Shown here piece by piece: positions 9,296 through 17,719 of a stretch of 64,000 nt of DNA. A program made the position numbers and the translations under genes. This stretch comes from Brochothrix campestris (GTDB taxonomy: Bacteria > Bacillota > Bacilli > Lactobacillales > Listeriaceae), in contig NZ_CP175511.1 in assembly GCF_046058945.1 (NCBI RefSeq), positions 1,302,001 through 1,366,000 on the forward strand, written 5' to 3'. Below the pieces are notes generated by a model, which had not been told where the DNA came from, did not search any database, and was given only the letters and a program-made list of their open reading frames with translations. Every line of letters starts with the position of its first letter. The stretch's first letter is position 1.

Positions 9296-10448
9296 GCTGA
9301 TCCTCCTGACGAATAGCGCGAATAATCTCGCTGATAACGGTTTGTTGTGACGCTGCGATTGGCTGCTGTTCAACACTTTCAAAAAATTGGCTGAATAACG
9401 TTAACGTATCGGCCTGTTTTAAGTCTTTAAACTGTTGACCTTGTTGGTAGATTGCCGTTTGTGCTGGACGTTCGAGATGCAATAGACGCGGATAAACTTC
9501 TTTTAGTCGACGCATCGGTTCATACACATCCCCCGTATCAGTCAACGTTATTTGGAGGTAATCATCCAACGGTGCGAATGTGGATGATTGTTCGAGTAAC
9601 TCGGTCATATTCCCCTTAATTAAGCGCATGTCGCGCAGTGGCTGCAGCATCACCTCAGTCGTCGTAATCGGTCCTGCTTCTGGAATATGTAAGACACGGA
9701 CACTTTTTTTATCCGCCACTTCTGAAAACGAATACTTTAATAAAGACCCAGCATAACTCACCGTTCCCTTCGCAAGCGGTCCGTCAACCAACTTGCCTAA
9801 GGCATGTGGGCGATGAAGATGACCTAAGGCGGTGTAATCAAAGCTATCGAATACTTTCGTACTGACTGCATCAACGCCACCCATTGCCAGTGGACGTTCT
9901 GATTCACTTGGTTCACCACCCGTAACAAATAAATGTGCAATCGCTACCTGATATTTAGTTGCATCTTGGAGTGGTTTTATTTTTGCAATAATGCGTTGCA
10001 TCGCTGCTTCTTGGGTACGAATGGTGGCATCCTCAAAATATGCGGCAGCCGCAAGGTTCTCAAAGAACGGAATGAGCCAAAATTGCGTATTACCAAGTGT
10101 AATGGGTGTGAAAATCTGTTCAAGTTGGGTCGTCAAATAAAAACCATTGGCTTGATACCAGTTGCTCCCAAAATGTAATCGGTCACTGCTATCATGATTA
10201 CCACTAATCGCTAAAACGGGAATTTTCAAGGTCAAGTTAATCGTGGCCAATGTGTCATTTAATAGTTCAACCGCATCGAGCGGTGGAATCGCACGATCGT
10301 ATAAATCACCGGCAATAATTAAGGCGTCAGCCTGCTCAGTCTCAATGAGGGCAATGAGCTGCTTAAGCTGAAACGCTTGGTCAGCTGTCATTGATTGACC
10401 CGCAACTATTTTCCCTAAATGCCAATCGGCTGTATGGATAATCTTCAT
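9282..10448 (-). CDS. sbcD: Exonuclease SbcCD, nuclease subunit SbcD
   Basis: SbcD is the Mre11-like metallophosphoesterase subunit that supplies the Mn2+-dependent nuclease activity of SbcCD. All phosphodiesterase motifs are visible: HTADWHLG at the N-terminus, AGDLYDR, SGNHDS, and the C-terminal GHLHRPH. The 388-residue length is normal. The ATG at 10448 is preceded by GAGAGGG at a rather long spacing. It is the first gene of the sbcDC operon and faces away from plsC. Confidence 0.95.
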   Translation of the reverse strand: MKIIHTADWHLGKIVAGQSMTADQAFQLKQLIALIETEQADALIIAGDLYDRAIPPLDAVELLNDTLATINLTLKIPVLAISGNHDSSDRLHFGSNWYQANGFYLTTQLEQIFTPITLGNTQFWLIPFFENLAAAAYFEDATIRTQEAAMQRIIAKIKPLQDATKYQVAIAHLFVTGGEPSESERPLAMGGVDAVSTKVFDSFDYTALGHLHRPHALGKLVDGPLAKGTVSYAGSLLKYSFSEVADKKSVRVLHIPEAGPITTTEVMLQPLRDMRLIKGNMTELLEQSSTFAPLDDYLQITLTDTGDVYEPMRRLKEVYPRLLHLERPAQTAIYQQGQQFKDLKQADTLTLFSQFFESVEQQPIAASQQTVISEIIRAIRQEDQHETD

Positions 10449-10504
10449 CTGTGCAACGCCCTCTCATAAAATCACTTTAATAGTCTAATTATACACTAAA
10501 AACG

Positions 10505-10536
10505 AAAACTGCCGTAGCTTTCTTTCCCGATACGGC
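10505..10536 (-). terminator. Hairpin with T-rich tail upstream of sbcD
   Basis: GCCGTA (10511-10516) pairs with TACGGC (10531-10536); on the minus strand this is followed by a TTTT..TTTTT tail. No annotated gene lies upstream of it on that strand, so it is either an attenuator in the sbcDC leader or the end of a short antisense RNA. Only a 6-bp stem. Confidence 0.3.
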
Positions 10537-10716
10537 CACTTTTAAACGTGTTCTCAATCTAGTTTACATAATAAAATTAATGTTCACTTCATTTAATTTA
10601 ACAAAACGTTTGTCTACCCCCTTTTAAAATTGACAAGAACCCTCTATAATTAGAAAGTAATCCATACATTTAGTATCACTAAGTGTTGAGAATGAAATCG
10701 ACAGGAGTGTCCACCT

Positions 10717-11319
10717 ATGTTTTATAAGTTTGCACGATCATTAATTGCAGGAATTCTATTTTTAGCCAACGGACGGATTAACATCCAAAATCGAGCTAAA
10801 GTTATCCCTGCACCTTTTGTGCTTGTTTCGCCCCATACCTCGTGGTTAGAAATTTTATACTTGGGCGTCACCATTAAACCGATTCAAATTCACTTTATGG
10901 CGAAGGAAGAATTATTCAAAAACAAATTATTTGGTAAGGTGTTGCGAGGCTTAAATGCGTTTCCAGTTAACCGCACCAATCCTGGACCAAGTGCTTTAAA
11001 AGTGCCCGTTAAGCTTTTAAAGGATGGTAATGTCCTTGGCATTTTTCCTTCTGGCACTCGCAAAAATACGCATAACCAATTGAAACGTGGTGCCGTAACC
11101 ATCGCTAAAATGGCAAAAGTACCGATTGTACCAGCTTATTATGACGGACCACAAAACTTAAAAGAGTTATTTCAACGAAAACAAGTAACGATTCGTTACG
11201 GTGAACCGATTTCGATGGCAGATGCCAAATCGAAAGAAGCGCTCGAACAAAAATCAGCCGTCCTTATTGCTGCCTTCGATGAGTTGCGGAGCGAGCTTGA
11301 AGCAACAAAAAGCAAGTAA
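10717..11319 (+). CDS. plsC: 1-acyl-sn-glycerol-3-phosphate acyltransferase
   Basis: PlsC-type acyltransferase, which adds the second acyl chain to lysophosphatidic acid at the inner membrane face to make phosphatidic acid. The 200-residue protein has an N-terminal hydrophobic stretch, the catalytic box as HTSWLE (H40 with E45 where the family normally has aspartate), a FPVNRTN block and the substrate box FPSGTRK (about residue 109). A glutamate at the HX4D position is a conservative change seen occasionally and worth noting. The ATG at 10717 follows ACAGGAG. Monocistronic, ended by a hairpin at 11339-11374. Confidence 0.9.
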   Translation: MFYKFARSLIAGILFLANGRINIQNRAKVIPAPFVLVSPHTSWLEILYLGVTIKPIQIHFMAKEELFKNKLFGKVLRGLNAFPVNRTNPGPSALKVPVKLLKDGNVLGIFPSGTRKNTHNQLKRGAVTIAKMAKVPIVPAYYDGPQNLKELFQRKQVTIRYGEPISMADAKSKEALEQKSAVLIAAFDELRSELEATKSK

Positions 11320-11338
11320 ACCAAACATTATCGCTAAG

Positions 11339-11374
11339 CCGTCCTAAAACTAACCGTTTTATGGACGGTTTTTT
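11339..11374 (+). terminator. plsC terminator
   Basis: CCGTCC-TAAAAC pairs with GTTTTATGGACGG (one bulge) and is followed on the plus strand by TTTTTT. Confidence 0.85.
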
Positions 11375-11439
11375 GCTGTCAAAATAAGGAAGCTAAAAAC
11401 GATTATTGTTTCAACTTTAGCTGCTATAACATCCACTGC

Positions 11440-11491
11440 AAAAAAACAGCTAACGCCTCATCGAATGGTATCGATTGAGCATTAGCTGTTT
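11440..11491. terminator. Terminator after the TPM-domain gene (bidirectional form)
   Basis: AAACAGCTAACGC..TCA pairs with TGAGCATTAGCTGTTT. The minus strand continues with seven T residues (11440-11446), which serves the lemA operon arriving from the right. Confidence 0.85.
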
Positions 11492-11551
11492 CTCTCTTTT
11501 GAGAGTGGCTGAGGCCTAGCTTCTTTTTAGTGGTACAATAGGGCGCTTGCG

Positions 11552-12364
11552 TTAAAAGCTTCGACTACTACCGCCACCACCACTAGAACCGCCGCCACCG
11601 AAGCTACCACCTGATCCGCCGCCATAACCGCCGCCGGAGCCACCACCTCGTCCGCCGCCTCCGAATTGAGATAAAAGCCAGAGGACGGTTGCCAAACCGT
11701 TCCCACTACCACCGCCTTTGCCTCCCTTGCCACCTTTCCCACTAAAGAGGATGATAAAGAGGATGACGATAATAATAAAGATGATAAAACCACCGCCACC
11801 AGTGTCGTCATCGGCCATGGTTGATTCGACAGTATAGCCCGCAAAAATCGTGTCGTCATCAAATTCATATTCTTGATTAACCTTGAGAGCGACCTCTGTA
11901 AAGATTTGTTTTAATGCGACCTCAAACTTATCGTTTTGTAAATCATCGATACTATTGTCTAGAATCGCACCCGTTGTTGCGTCGGGTAAGGCGCCTTCAA
12001 GCCCATAACCAACTTCAATGCGAATTTTGCGATCTTCTTTTGAAAATAAAATCAACACACCGTTATCTTCTTTTTTTTGGCCAATCTGCCATTTTTCAAA
12101 TAACTTAACTGCATAATCATCGACGTCATCCCCGTCAAGGTTTTTAACAGTCGCTACGACAATTTGTGGTTTTTGTGTCGTAGTTTCATAATGTTTGTTG
12201 ACATCGATAATGTATTTTGCGGTTGTGTCACCTAACAATTGAGCACCATCGTTAACGTAAAAAGCAGTTGTCGCCGATGGATACGTAGCAGCCCAACTAA
12301 TACTTGGCAAAAAACAAATGGCTGATGCGATCAAGAAGACGAGTGTTTTGCTCAATCGACTCAT
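11552..12364 (-). CDS. TPM-domain protein with glycine/serine-rich tail (YgcG-like)
   Basis: A secreted or membrane-anchored TPM-domain protein of unknown biochemical role. The 270-residue chain has a signal peptide (cleavage likely after SISWA), a TPM domain (roughly 30-160, with GVLILFSKEDRKIRIEVGYGLEGALPD), a transmembrane segment GGGFIIFIIIVILFIILFSG and a C-terminal tail of repeated GGG and GS. The tail composition gives a low-complexity DNA stretch at 11560-11740. The ATG at 12364 has AGAGGTG upstream; a TTG at 12391 would overlap the lemA stop. It follows lemA by 27 bp. LemA plus TPM pairs are widely conserved, which supports joint function in the envelope. Confidence 0.88.
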   Translation of the reverse strand: MSRLSKTLVFLIASAICFLPSISWAATYPSATTAFYVNDGAQLLGDTTAKYIIDVNKHYETTTQKPQIVVATVKNLDGDDVDDYAVKLFEKWQIGQKKEDNGVLILFSKEDRKIRIEVGYGLEGALPDATTGAILDNSIDDLQNDKFEVALKQIFTEVALKVNQEYEFDDDTIFAGYTVESTMADDDTGGGGFIIFIIIVILFIILFSGKGGKGGKGGGSGNGLATVLWLLSQFGGGGRGGGSGGGYGGGSGGSFGGGGSSGGGGSSRSF

Positions 12365-12391
12365 CACCACTTCACCTCTTTCTTGCAGCAA

Positions 12392-12958
12392 TTAGTCAAG
12401 GTCAACCGTTGGGGCTTTATCTGCTCCAGCAGTTGCTTCAAAAAATGCTAGTTTTTCAAAACCAAACATACTCGCGACAATTGTTGCTGGGAATTTTCGT
12501 GTTTTAGCATTGTATGTTTTGACGACTTTATTGTAACGGTCACGTTCAACTGAAATACGGTTTTCTGTTCCTGCTAATTCATCCATTAATTTCGTCACAT
12601 TTTCATTTGATTTAAGCTCGGGATAATTTTCGGTAATAACTAATAAACGTGATAACGCGGAATCCATTTCATTACTCGCTTCAACTTTTTCATTTGTCGT
12701 TTTCGCTGAACCATATTGTGTACGGGCATCCGCAATCGCGCCAAATACTTCTTTTTCTTGTTTCATACTACCTTTGACACTATTAACTAAGTTGGGAATT
12801 AAATCATAACGACGTTGCAATTTTGAATCAACATTAGCGAATTGTTCTTCAGCATCATTTTGAGCTGTCACTAAGCCATTATATGTAGTTACAATCGGAA
12901 TCGCAATGATTGCTAAAATAACAACAATAACAATGACAGGTTTCATCCAGTTTTTCAT
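12392..12958 (-). CDS. LemA family membrane protein
   Basis: LemA-family protein: one N-terminal membrane segment (residues 6-25) followed by an extracytoplasmic helical bundle. The conserved stretch RRYDLIPNLVNSVKG, then ARTQYG, SRLLVITENYPELKSN and NRISVERDRYN, is diagnostic. Length 188 is typical. The ATG at 12958 follows AGAGGT by eight bases. A -10 TATAAT (12994-12999) with a TTGCTT at a short 15-bp spacing lies upstream. The gene leads a two-gene operon with the TPM protein. The molecular function of the family is not established. Confidence 0.92.
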   Translation of the reverse strand: MKNWMKPVIVIVVILAIIAIPIVTTYNGLVTAQNDAEEQFANVDSKLQRRYDLIPNLVNSVKGSMKQEKEVFGAIADARTQYGSAKTTNEKVEASNEMDSALSRLLVITENYPELKSNENVTKLMDELAGTENRISVERDRYNKVVKTYNAKTRKFPATIVASMFGFEKLAFFEATAGADKAPTVDLD

Positions 12959-13045
12959 CAGACATACCTCTTTTCATTTTTTTAGTTCACTTTATTATAC
13001 CCTAAAATATGATGAAGCAATAGTAATGGCACCGTTTTCTGATTG

Positions 13046-13080
13046 AAAAATAAAAAGAGGCGACAGCAATTGACACCTCT
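13046..13080 (-). terminator. ccdC terminator
   Basis: AGAGGTG pairs with CGCCTCT across an 11-base loop (13056-13080), followed on the minus strand by TTTTTATTTTT. Confidence 0.8.
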
Positions 13081-13110
13081 GAGGTTGCCGACAAAGTCGT
13101 AAGCGTTTCT

Positions 13111-13590
13111 TTATCGTATTGTTTTCACTTTTGTTTGTTGTTTTAGCTTTGCCTTCAATTGAAAATGCATCGCAAAACGCCACGGCCAAATCATCGATAC
13201 ACCTAGAATCCAAAACATCCCCGCCAACTCTCCGAAGGCGATTGTATCACTCAAGTAATACTTTATAATCAGACGGATAATGAGCAGTCCCATCAAAATA
13301 AACGGAAACGATTTTGTCCGCACAATGTAGATATCTTCGCCACGGATGTCGTACTTTGTTGTCCAAATTAACACGATTGAAAAAACGAGACCGAGGCCAA
13401 CCGCTTCGATGATGTTCGTTTGACTTACTCGAAAGATGGGAAACACAAACATTAGCCCGCCGCTCAACATTCCCAATGGCGGTATCCAGATTTTTTTAAA
13501 TGTCGCTGGTTGTTTCGATGATTTCATCCGAATTACAATCACAAACAGACCAAATAATAAGGTAATAATTGCTGAGCCCCAAAAAGACAT
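13111..13590 (-). CDS. ccdC: CcdC-family integral membrane protein
   Basis: Polytopic membrane protein of 159 residues, matching the CcdC (DUF1453) family by its four to five hydrophobic segments, the YDIRGEDIYIVRTKSF loop and the C-terminal FWILGVSMIWPWRFAMHFQLK signature. In Bacillus, ccdC lies near lexA, tkt and yneF and was named for a link to cytochrome c maturation, although its direct role is unclear. Start at the ATG 13590, preceded by GGGAGG. It stands alone between a hairpin terminator and the repeat-bearing gap after the ABC exporter. Confidence 0.82.
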   Translation of the reverse strand: MSFWGSAIITLLFGLFVIVIRMKSSKQPATFKKIWIPPLGMLSGGLMFVFPIFRVSQTNIIEAVGLGLVFSIVLIWTTKYDIRGEDIYIVRTKSFPFILMGLLIIRLIIKYYLSDTIAFGELAGMFWILGVSMIWPWRFAMHFQLKAKLKQQTKVKTIR

Positions 13591-13663
13591 CGTATTCCTT
13601 CCTCCCTTTCATTACATTCCACCCGTTATTATATGCTTTTTCTATATATCCGTCAAAAGTAAC

Positions 13664-13697
13664 CAAAAAACACATTCACCCAAAAGAGTGAATGTGT
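13664..13697 (-). terminator. Terminator of the ABC exporter operon (distal hairpin)
   Basis: Perfect 10-bp stem ACACATTCAC/GTGAATGTGT (13670-13697) with an 8-base loop; TTTTTT follows on the minus strand. It is the distal member of a duplicated hairpin pair that brackets a dispersed repeat. Confidence 0.85.
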
Positions 13698-13700
13698 CAC

Positions 13701-13950
13701 AGACTGAAGATAAACGCTGTTCTAGGTCGTTACGACTTGCTCGCTCGTCGTGCCTACTAGAACACTTTGAAGATATTGGAATGGAAAAGAATAGCGACTA
13801 TTTCCCGTCACTACTTTTCCATGAAATATCATAGAAGTTAGCAGATTAAACGAGAGGATATAACAACGTTTCTTTTCAGTCATGTCATCTTGCAGCCAAA
13901 GTCACTTGAACTAACGTCCAAAGTAAAACCAGTTTAATTCGACTTTGTCT
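13701..13950 (-). repeat. Dispersed terminator-associated repeat, copy A
   Basis: About 250 bp, non-coding, reverse orientation relative to the other full copies. Shared landmarks: an AGACAAAGTCGAATTAAA end (here at 13934-13950 on the complement), a central CTTCCATG...CATAGAAG hairpin, the GTTCTAG...CCTAGAAC type arm around TCGTTACGACTTGCTCG, and an AGACTGAAGATAAACG end (13701). It fills the gap between the ABC exporter stop (14047) and its distal terminator. Confidence 0.8.
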
Positions 13951-13960
13951 ACAATCTGAA

Positions 13961-13988
13961 ACACATTCTCCCAAAAGAGTGAATGTGT
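13961..13988 (-). terminator. Proximal duplicated hairpin after the ABC exporter
   Basis: ACACATTC/GAATGTGT stem; 31 of 32 bases at 13959-13990 match 13668-13699. It lacks the long T run of the distal copy, so it is probably a weaker terminator. Confidence 0.5.
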
Positions 13989-14046
13989 CATATTAAAGCG
14001 AAAGTAATACAAACCGGCTTTGTTCGTACCTGAATTAAAGTGGGCT

Positions 14047-15840
14047 TTATCTGTCTGTGATTGCTTCGCCTTTACTTTGCAGTTCATACATGCTGAAATA
14101 AATGCCACGTTGTGCAATCAATTCGTCATGTGTGCCACGTTCGACAATTTGACCATGATCGAGCACAAGAATTTGTTCAGCATCACGAATAGTCGATAGA
14201 CGATGCGCAATCGCTAAGGTCGTGCGCCCTTGTCGAATCCGCACTAACCCTTCTTGAATGAGCTGTTCTGTTTCGGTATCAATACTGGCGGTTGCTTCAT
14301 CGAGCACCAATATTTTCGGATTGGTGACGATTGTCCGCGCAAACGATAGCAGTTGTTTTTGCCCTTGAGAAAAGGCAGCGCCGCGTTCTACCACCCGGTG
14401 ATCATAACCATTGGCAAAGGTTTCAATAAAACGATCTGCCTGAACAAACTCTGCCGCCGCTCGAATTTGCGCATCCGTAATCGCCTCATTCTTCAAGCGA
14501 ATATTATCGGCAATTGTGCCGTAGTACAAAAAGGAATCTTGTAGCACTAAGCCCATTTTGGCACGTAATTCAGCAGTGGCATACGTTTTAATCGATTCAC
14601 CATCGATTAAAATATCCCCGCGTTCAAATTCGTAAAAACGCATCATCAAGTTGATAATTGAACTCTTTCCACTACCGGTATGGCCAACTAGAGCGACCGT
14701 TTCACCCGGTCGAGCAATGAACGAAATATTGGATAGAACGTCTTGTTGCCCATCATATGAGAACGAGACGTTCTTGAATTCGACTTGACCAGCCTTGATT
14801 TGTTGCGTAGCTGTCTCCACTTGGGCTGGCACGTACTCCGTATCATCCATCATTTTAAAAATACGAGATGCCGCTACAACTGCTTGTTGGAAAAATGCCA
14901 ACCGTTCCATAATTTGTTGGATGGGATTGAACAGTTGTTGAATGTAGTTGATGAACACGAACACGAGACCAACCGTTATACTTGTTGAAAGCGAAGCCCA
15001 ACCGAAGTAAAATAACACAATCGCAATCCCGATACCTGATAACAACTGAATCGCTGGTCCCAGTAATAGACCATTTAATTTCGTATTACGAAAGCTTGCG
15101 GTAAAATACGCTTCATTCGTTTCGGAGAACTCGTCTTGCAGGCGTTTCTCCTGACTGAATTGTTGAATAATCGGCATCCCCGAAATTGATTCCGCCAATT
15201 TCGCATTCATCTCACTTAATTTCTCACGTGCTTGTTGGTAAAATGCCGTACTGTAACGTTGATAAAGATATATAATCCAAATTGAGATTGGCAACAATAC
15301 TAAACAAATTAAAGCCAGTTTCACATTTAAGAAAAACATCGTAATATAAATACCAATCAGCGTAAAGACAGCTGATACCGCTGTTGATAAAACAGAGACA
15401 AACATGTCAGTAATCGCTTCAGTATCATTTGTTAGACGCGACACGATGCTACCTGACGGCACCTTATCGTAAAAACGCATGCCTTTACGTTGCAGGTCGG
15501 TAAATAAAGCCAATCGAAGGTCTTTGACAATTGTAAAGGCCGTTTGTTGGAAACGGAGCTGTTCGACGTACCAAATGAGTGAAGTCACTACGAAGGTTGC
15601 AAACGTAAGACTCGTCCATAATGTAAAGGCCGCTGTATCCGTGCTCTTCACCTGAATAAAGTGATCGAGAATGTATTTGATGAGCAACGGCGTTGTTAAG
15701 TTACCTATGGTGACGATGAGTGTCAAGATTAAGGTCAGTGCTAAGCTTTTTTTATAAGGGCCAGCATAACTTAACAAACGTTTTAACGTTTGCACTTGTT
15801 GTTTACCGGTTAATTTTTCAAGCGGTTCATTTTTAGACAC
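14047..15840 (-). CDS. ABC exporter half-transporter, subunit with consensus ATPase glutamate
   Basis: One half of a heterodimeric multidrug-type ABC exporter: six transmembrane helices (about 1-310), then a nucleotide-binding domain with Walker A GHTGSGKSS, Walker B ILVLDEATASID and switch IAHRLST. The signature reads FSQGQKQ instead of LSGGQ. This degenerate signature, with the catalytic glutamate kept, pairs with the partner subunit's standard signature and aspartate, the asymmetric arrangement of BmrCD/LmrCD-type exporters. I prefer the GTG at 15840, after GAGGTGG; a GTG at 15855 is possible. With 15840 the overlap with the upstream subunit is 8 bp. Substrate unknown. Confidence 0.9.
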   Translation of the reverse strand: MSKNEPLEKLTGKQQVQTLKRLLSYAGPYKKSLALTLILTLIVTIGNLTTPLLIKYILDHFIQVKSTDTAAFTLWTSLTFATFVVTSLIWYVEQLRFQQTAFTIVKDLRLALFTDLQRKGMRFYDKVPSGSIVSRLTNDTEAITDMFVSVLSTAVSAVFTLIGIYITMFFLNVKLALICLVLLPISIWIIYLYQRYSTAFYQQAREKLSEMNAKLAESISGMPIIQQFSQEKRLQDEFSETNEAYFTASFRNTKLNGLLLGPAIQLLSGIGIAIVLFYFGWASLSTSITVGLVFVFINYIQQLFNPIQQIMERLAFFQQAVVAASRIFKMMDDTEYVPAQVETATQQIKAGQVEFKNVSFSYDGQQDVLSNISFIARPGETVALVGHTGSGKSSIINLMMRFYEFERGDILIDGESIKTYATAELRAKMGLVLQDSFLYYGTIADNIRLKNEAITDAQIRAAAEFVQADRFIETFANGYDHRVVERGAAFSQGQKQLLSFARTIVTNPKILVLDEATASIDTETEQLIQEGLVRIRQGRTTLAIAHRLSTIRDAEQILVLDHGQIVERGTHDELIAQRGIYFSMYELQSKGEAITDR

Positions 15841-17590
15841 GCGCCTCCACCTCACTTTCGCTCGTTGCGCTCAGTTGTTGTTGTTCAAAGATGCTCGCAT
15901 ACCAGCCTTTTTCCGCCATTAAGTGCGCATGGTTGCCCTTCTCAATGATGGTCCCTTCCTCCAGTACAATCACCTGTTCACTATGTTGTACTGAACTCAA
16001 GCGGTGGGCACAAATAATCGTTGTTTTATCCGCGCGTGTGTCACGCAAAGCAGAAACAATCGCTTCTTCTGTCTTTGCATCAACCGCTGATAAGGCATCA
16101 TCTAAGATAAGCAGTTGCGGGTTCATTAGCAAGGCACGTGCAATGGCGATTCGTTGTTTTTGACCACCAGATAAGGATACGCCCCGTTCCCCAACTAATG
16201 TATCATAGCCCTCACTAAAGGCTAAAATATCGTCATGAATTGCCGTTAAACGAGTCACCGCTTCAACCTCAGCTTGTGTCGCTTCAGGACGACCAAAACG
16301 AATGTTTTCACGGATTGTCGCTGAGAATAAAAACTGATCTTGCGGCACGTAACCGATTGACTGACGCAAGGCTGCCAGTGTGTAGTCCTTAATGTCTCGA
16401 CCACCAATCGTAATCGAGCCATTGTAATCATCGACCTGACGAAGTAATAGTTGAACGAGGGTCGTTTTACCGGCACCCGTACGCCCAACAATTCCGAGTG
16501 TTTCTCCCGCACCAAGCTGCACGTCAATGTGATGGAGGGCAATTTTTTCATCCGCATAACGCACTTCTGTGAGCGCCATGTTAATATCACCTACAGGTGT
16601 TGTTGCACTCGCGTTTGCGCGATCGCTAACAGCCGGTTCGTTCGCCATTAATTCTGCGACGCGATCGTACGACGCCGAGCCACGTTCCAAAATGTTGTAT
16701 AAAAAACCAAAGGCTAACATTGGCCAAACGAGCATGCCTAAATAAGTAATAAAGGATACGAGGTCTCCGACCGTCATTTCAGCTTGACGGATTAAATAAG
16801 CACCGCCAATTAAGGTGAGTACATAACTCATGGCGACGATAATGTTAATCGCCGGATCAAACGCAGAGTCAAGGCGAGCCACGACGACATTTTTGTGACG
16901 GACATCATCAATTTGACGTTCAAAGTGAGTGGTTTCAGCCGCTTCTTGGCCAAATGTTTTAGTGACCTTTGTGCCGCCAATTGTTTCTTGAGCGTAGTCA
17001 TTCATTTGCGAAAAAGCACTTTGGGCATTGCGAAAACTAATGTGAAGCCGTTTGCCTAAAAACTGTGATGATAAAGCAATTAATGGCATCGGTAATAAGG
17101 CAATCACTGTTAATTTCCAGTTGATAAGCGTCGCCATCGTGACAATCACCATTCCACCCGTGAGGACGGAGTCGGCTAAGGTTAAAATACCTACGCCAGC
17201 TACTTGTTGAATGCTTTTCAAGTCGTTGGTTGCATGAGCCATCAAGTCACCGGTCCGATGTTTTTGGAAAAAATCACCCGACATATTCGTTAAATGTTTA
17301 AACAGACGGTTGCGTAATTGTCGTTCGAGCCGTAAGGATGACCCAAAAATATGAGTGCGCCACACGTAACGAAGGCCGTACATTAAAACTGCCGCCCCTA
17401 TTAAAATCGCCACAATTACACCCAAACGAGTAGCGCTCAACGTTTGACTTGCAATCGCATCAACGGTTAAACCGATTAAGCGGGCGGGTATTAACGCTAA
17501 TACAGAAACTGTAACGAGCGCTATAATCCCAATCAAATAGGCACGTTTTTCTTGTTTGAAAAACCACCATAAATCTTTAAATATTTTCAT
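15833..17590 (-). CDS. ABC exporter half-transporter, subunit with degenerate Walker B
   Basis: Partner half of the heterodimeric exporter, 585 residues: N-terminal six-helix membrane domain, then Walker A GRTGAGKTT, canonical signature LSGGQKQRIAIARALL and Walker B LLILDDALSAVD. The residue after Walker B is aspartate rather than the catalytic glutamate, so only one of the two composite ATP sites in the dimer should hydrolyse efficiently, as known for YheI/BmrC-like proteins. First gene of the two-gene operon; its promoter lies at 17669-17698. Confidence 0.9.
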   Translation of the reverse strand: MKIFKDLWWFFKQEKRAYLIGIIALVTVSVLALIPARLIGLTVDAIASQTLSATRLGVIVAILIGAAVLMYGLRYVWRTHIFGSSLRLERQLRNRLFKHLTNMSGDFFQKHRTGDLMAHATNDLKSIQQVAGVGILTLADSVLTGGMVIVTMATLINWKLTVIALLPMPLIALSSQFLGKRLHISFRNAQSAFSQMNDYAQETIGGTKVTKTFGQEAAETTHFERQIDDVRHKNVVVARLDSAFDPAINIIVAMSYVLTLIGGAYLIRQAEMTVGDLVSFITYLGMLVWPMLAFGFLYNILERGSASYDRVAELMANEPAVSDRANASATTPVGDINMALTEVRYADEKIALHHIDVQLGAGETLGIVGRTGAGKTTLVQLLLRQVDDYNGSITIGGRDIKDYTLAALRQSIGYVPQDQFLFSATIRENIRFGRPEATQAEVEAVTRLTAIHDDILAFSEGYDTLVGERGVSLSGGQKQRIAIARALLMNPQLLILDDALSAVDAKTEEAIVSALRDTRADKTTIICAHRLSSVQHSEQVIVLEEGTIIEKGNHAHLMAEKGWYASIFEQQQLSATSESEVEARV

Positions 17591-17668
17591 TCAGTCACCT
17601 CAAGTTTTTCTATTATGATCGTTCTCTCTTAGATAAATTAGGTTCAGACAAGGCTTATCCATTCAATC

Positions 17669-17698
17669 ATCATACTAAAAAGAACGAAAGACGGTCAA
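17669..17698 (-). promoter_or_regulatory. Candidate promoter of the ABC exporter operon
   Basis: Minus strand TTGACC (17693-17698), 18-bp spacer, TATGAT (17669-17674), about 80 bp before the first subunit start. Confidence 0.55.
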
Positions 17699-17719
17699 GC
17701 ACAACGTTTATACCTTACT

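Noticed and set aside
10630..10650. TTGACA and TATAAT upstream of plsC as a promoter
   Set aside because: The hexamers are only 9 bp apart, too close to form one promoter.
11560..11740. Low-complexity GC-rich stretch as a tandem DNA repeat
   Set aside because: It encodes the glycine/serine tail of the TPM-domain protein, in frame to the stop.
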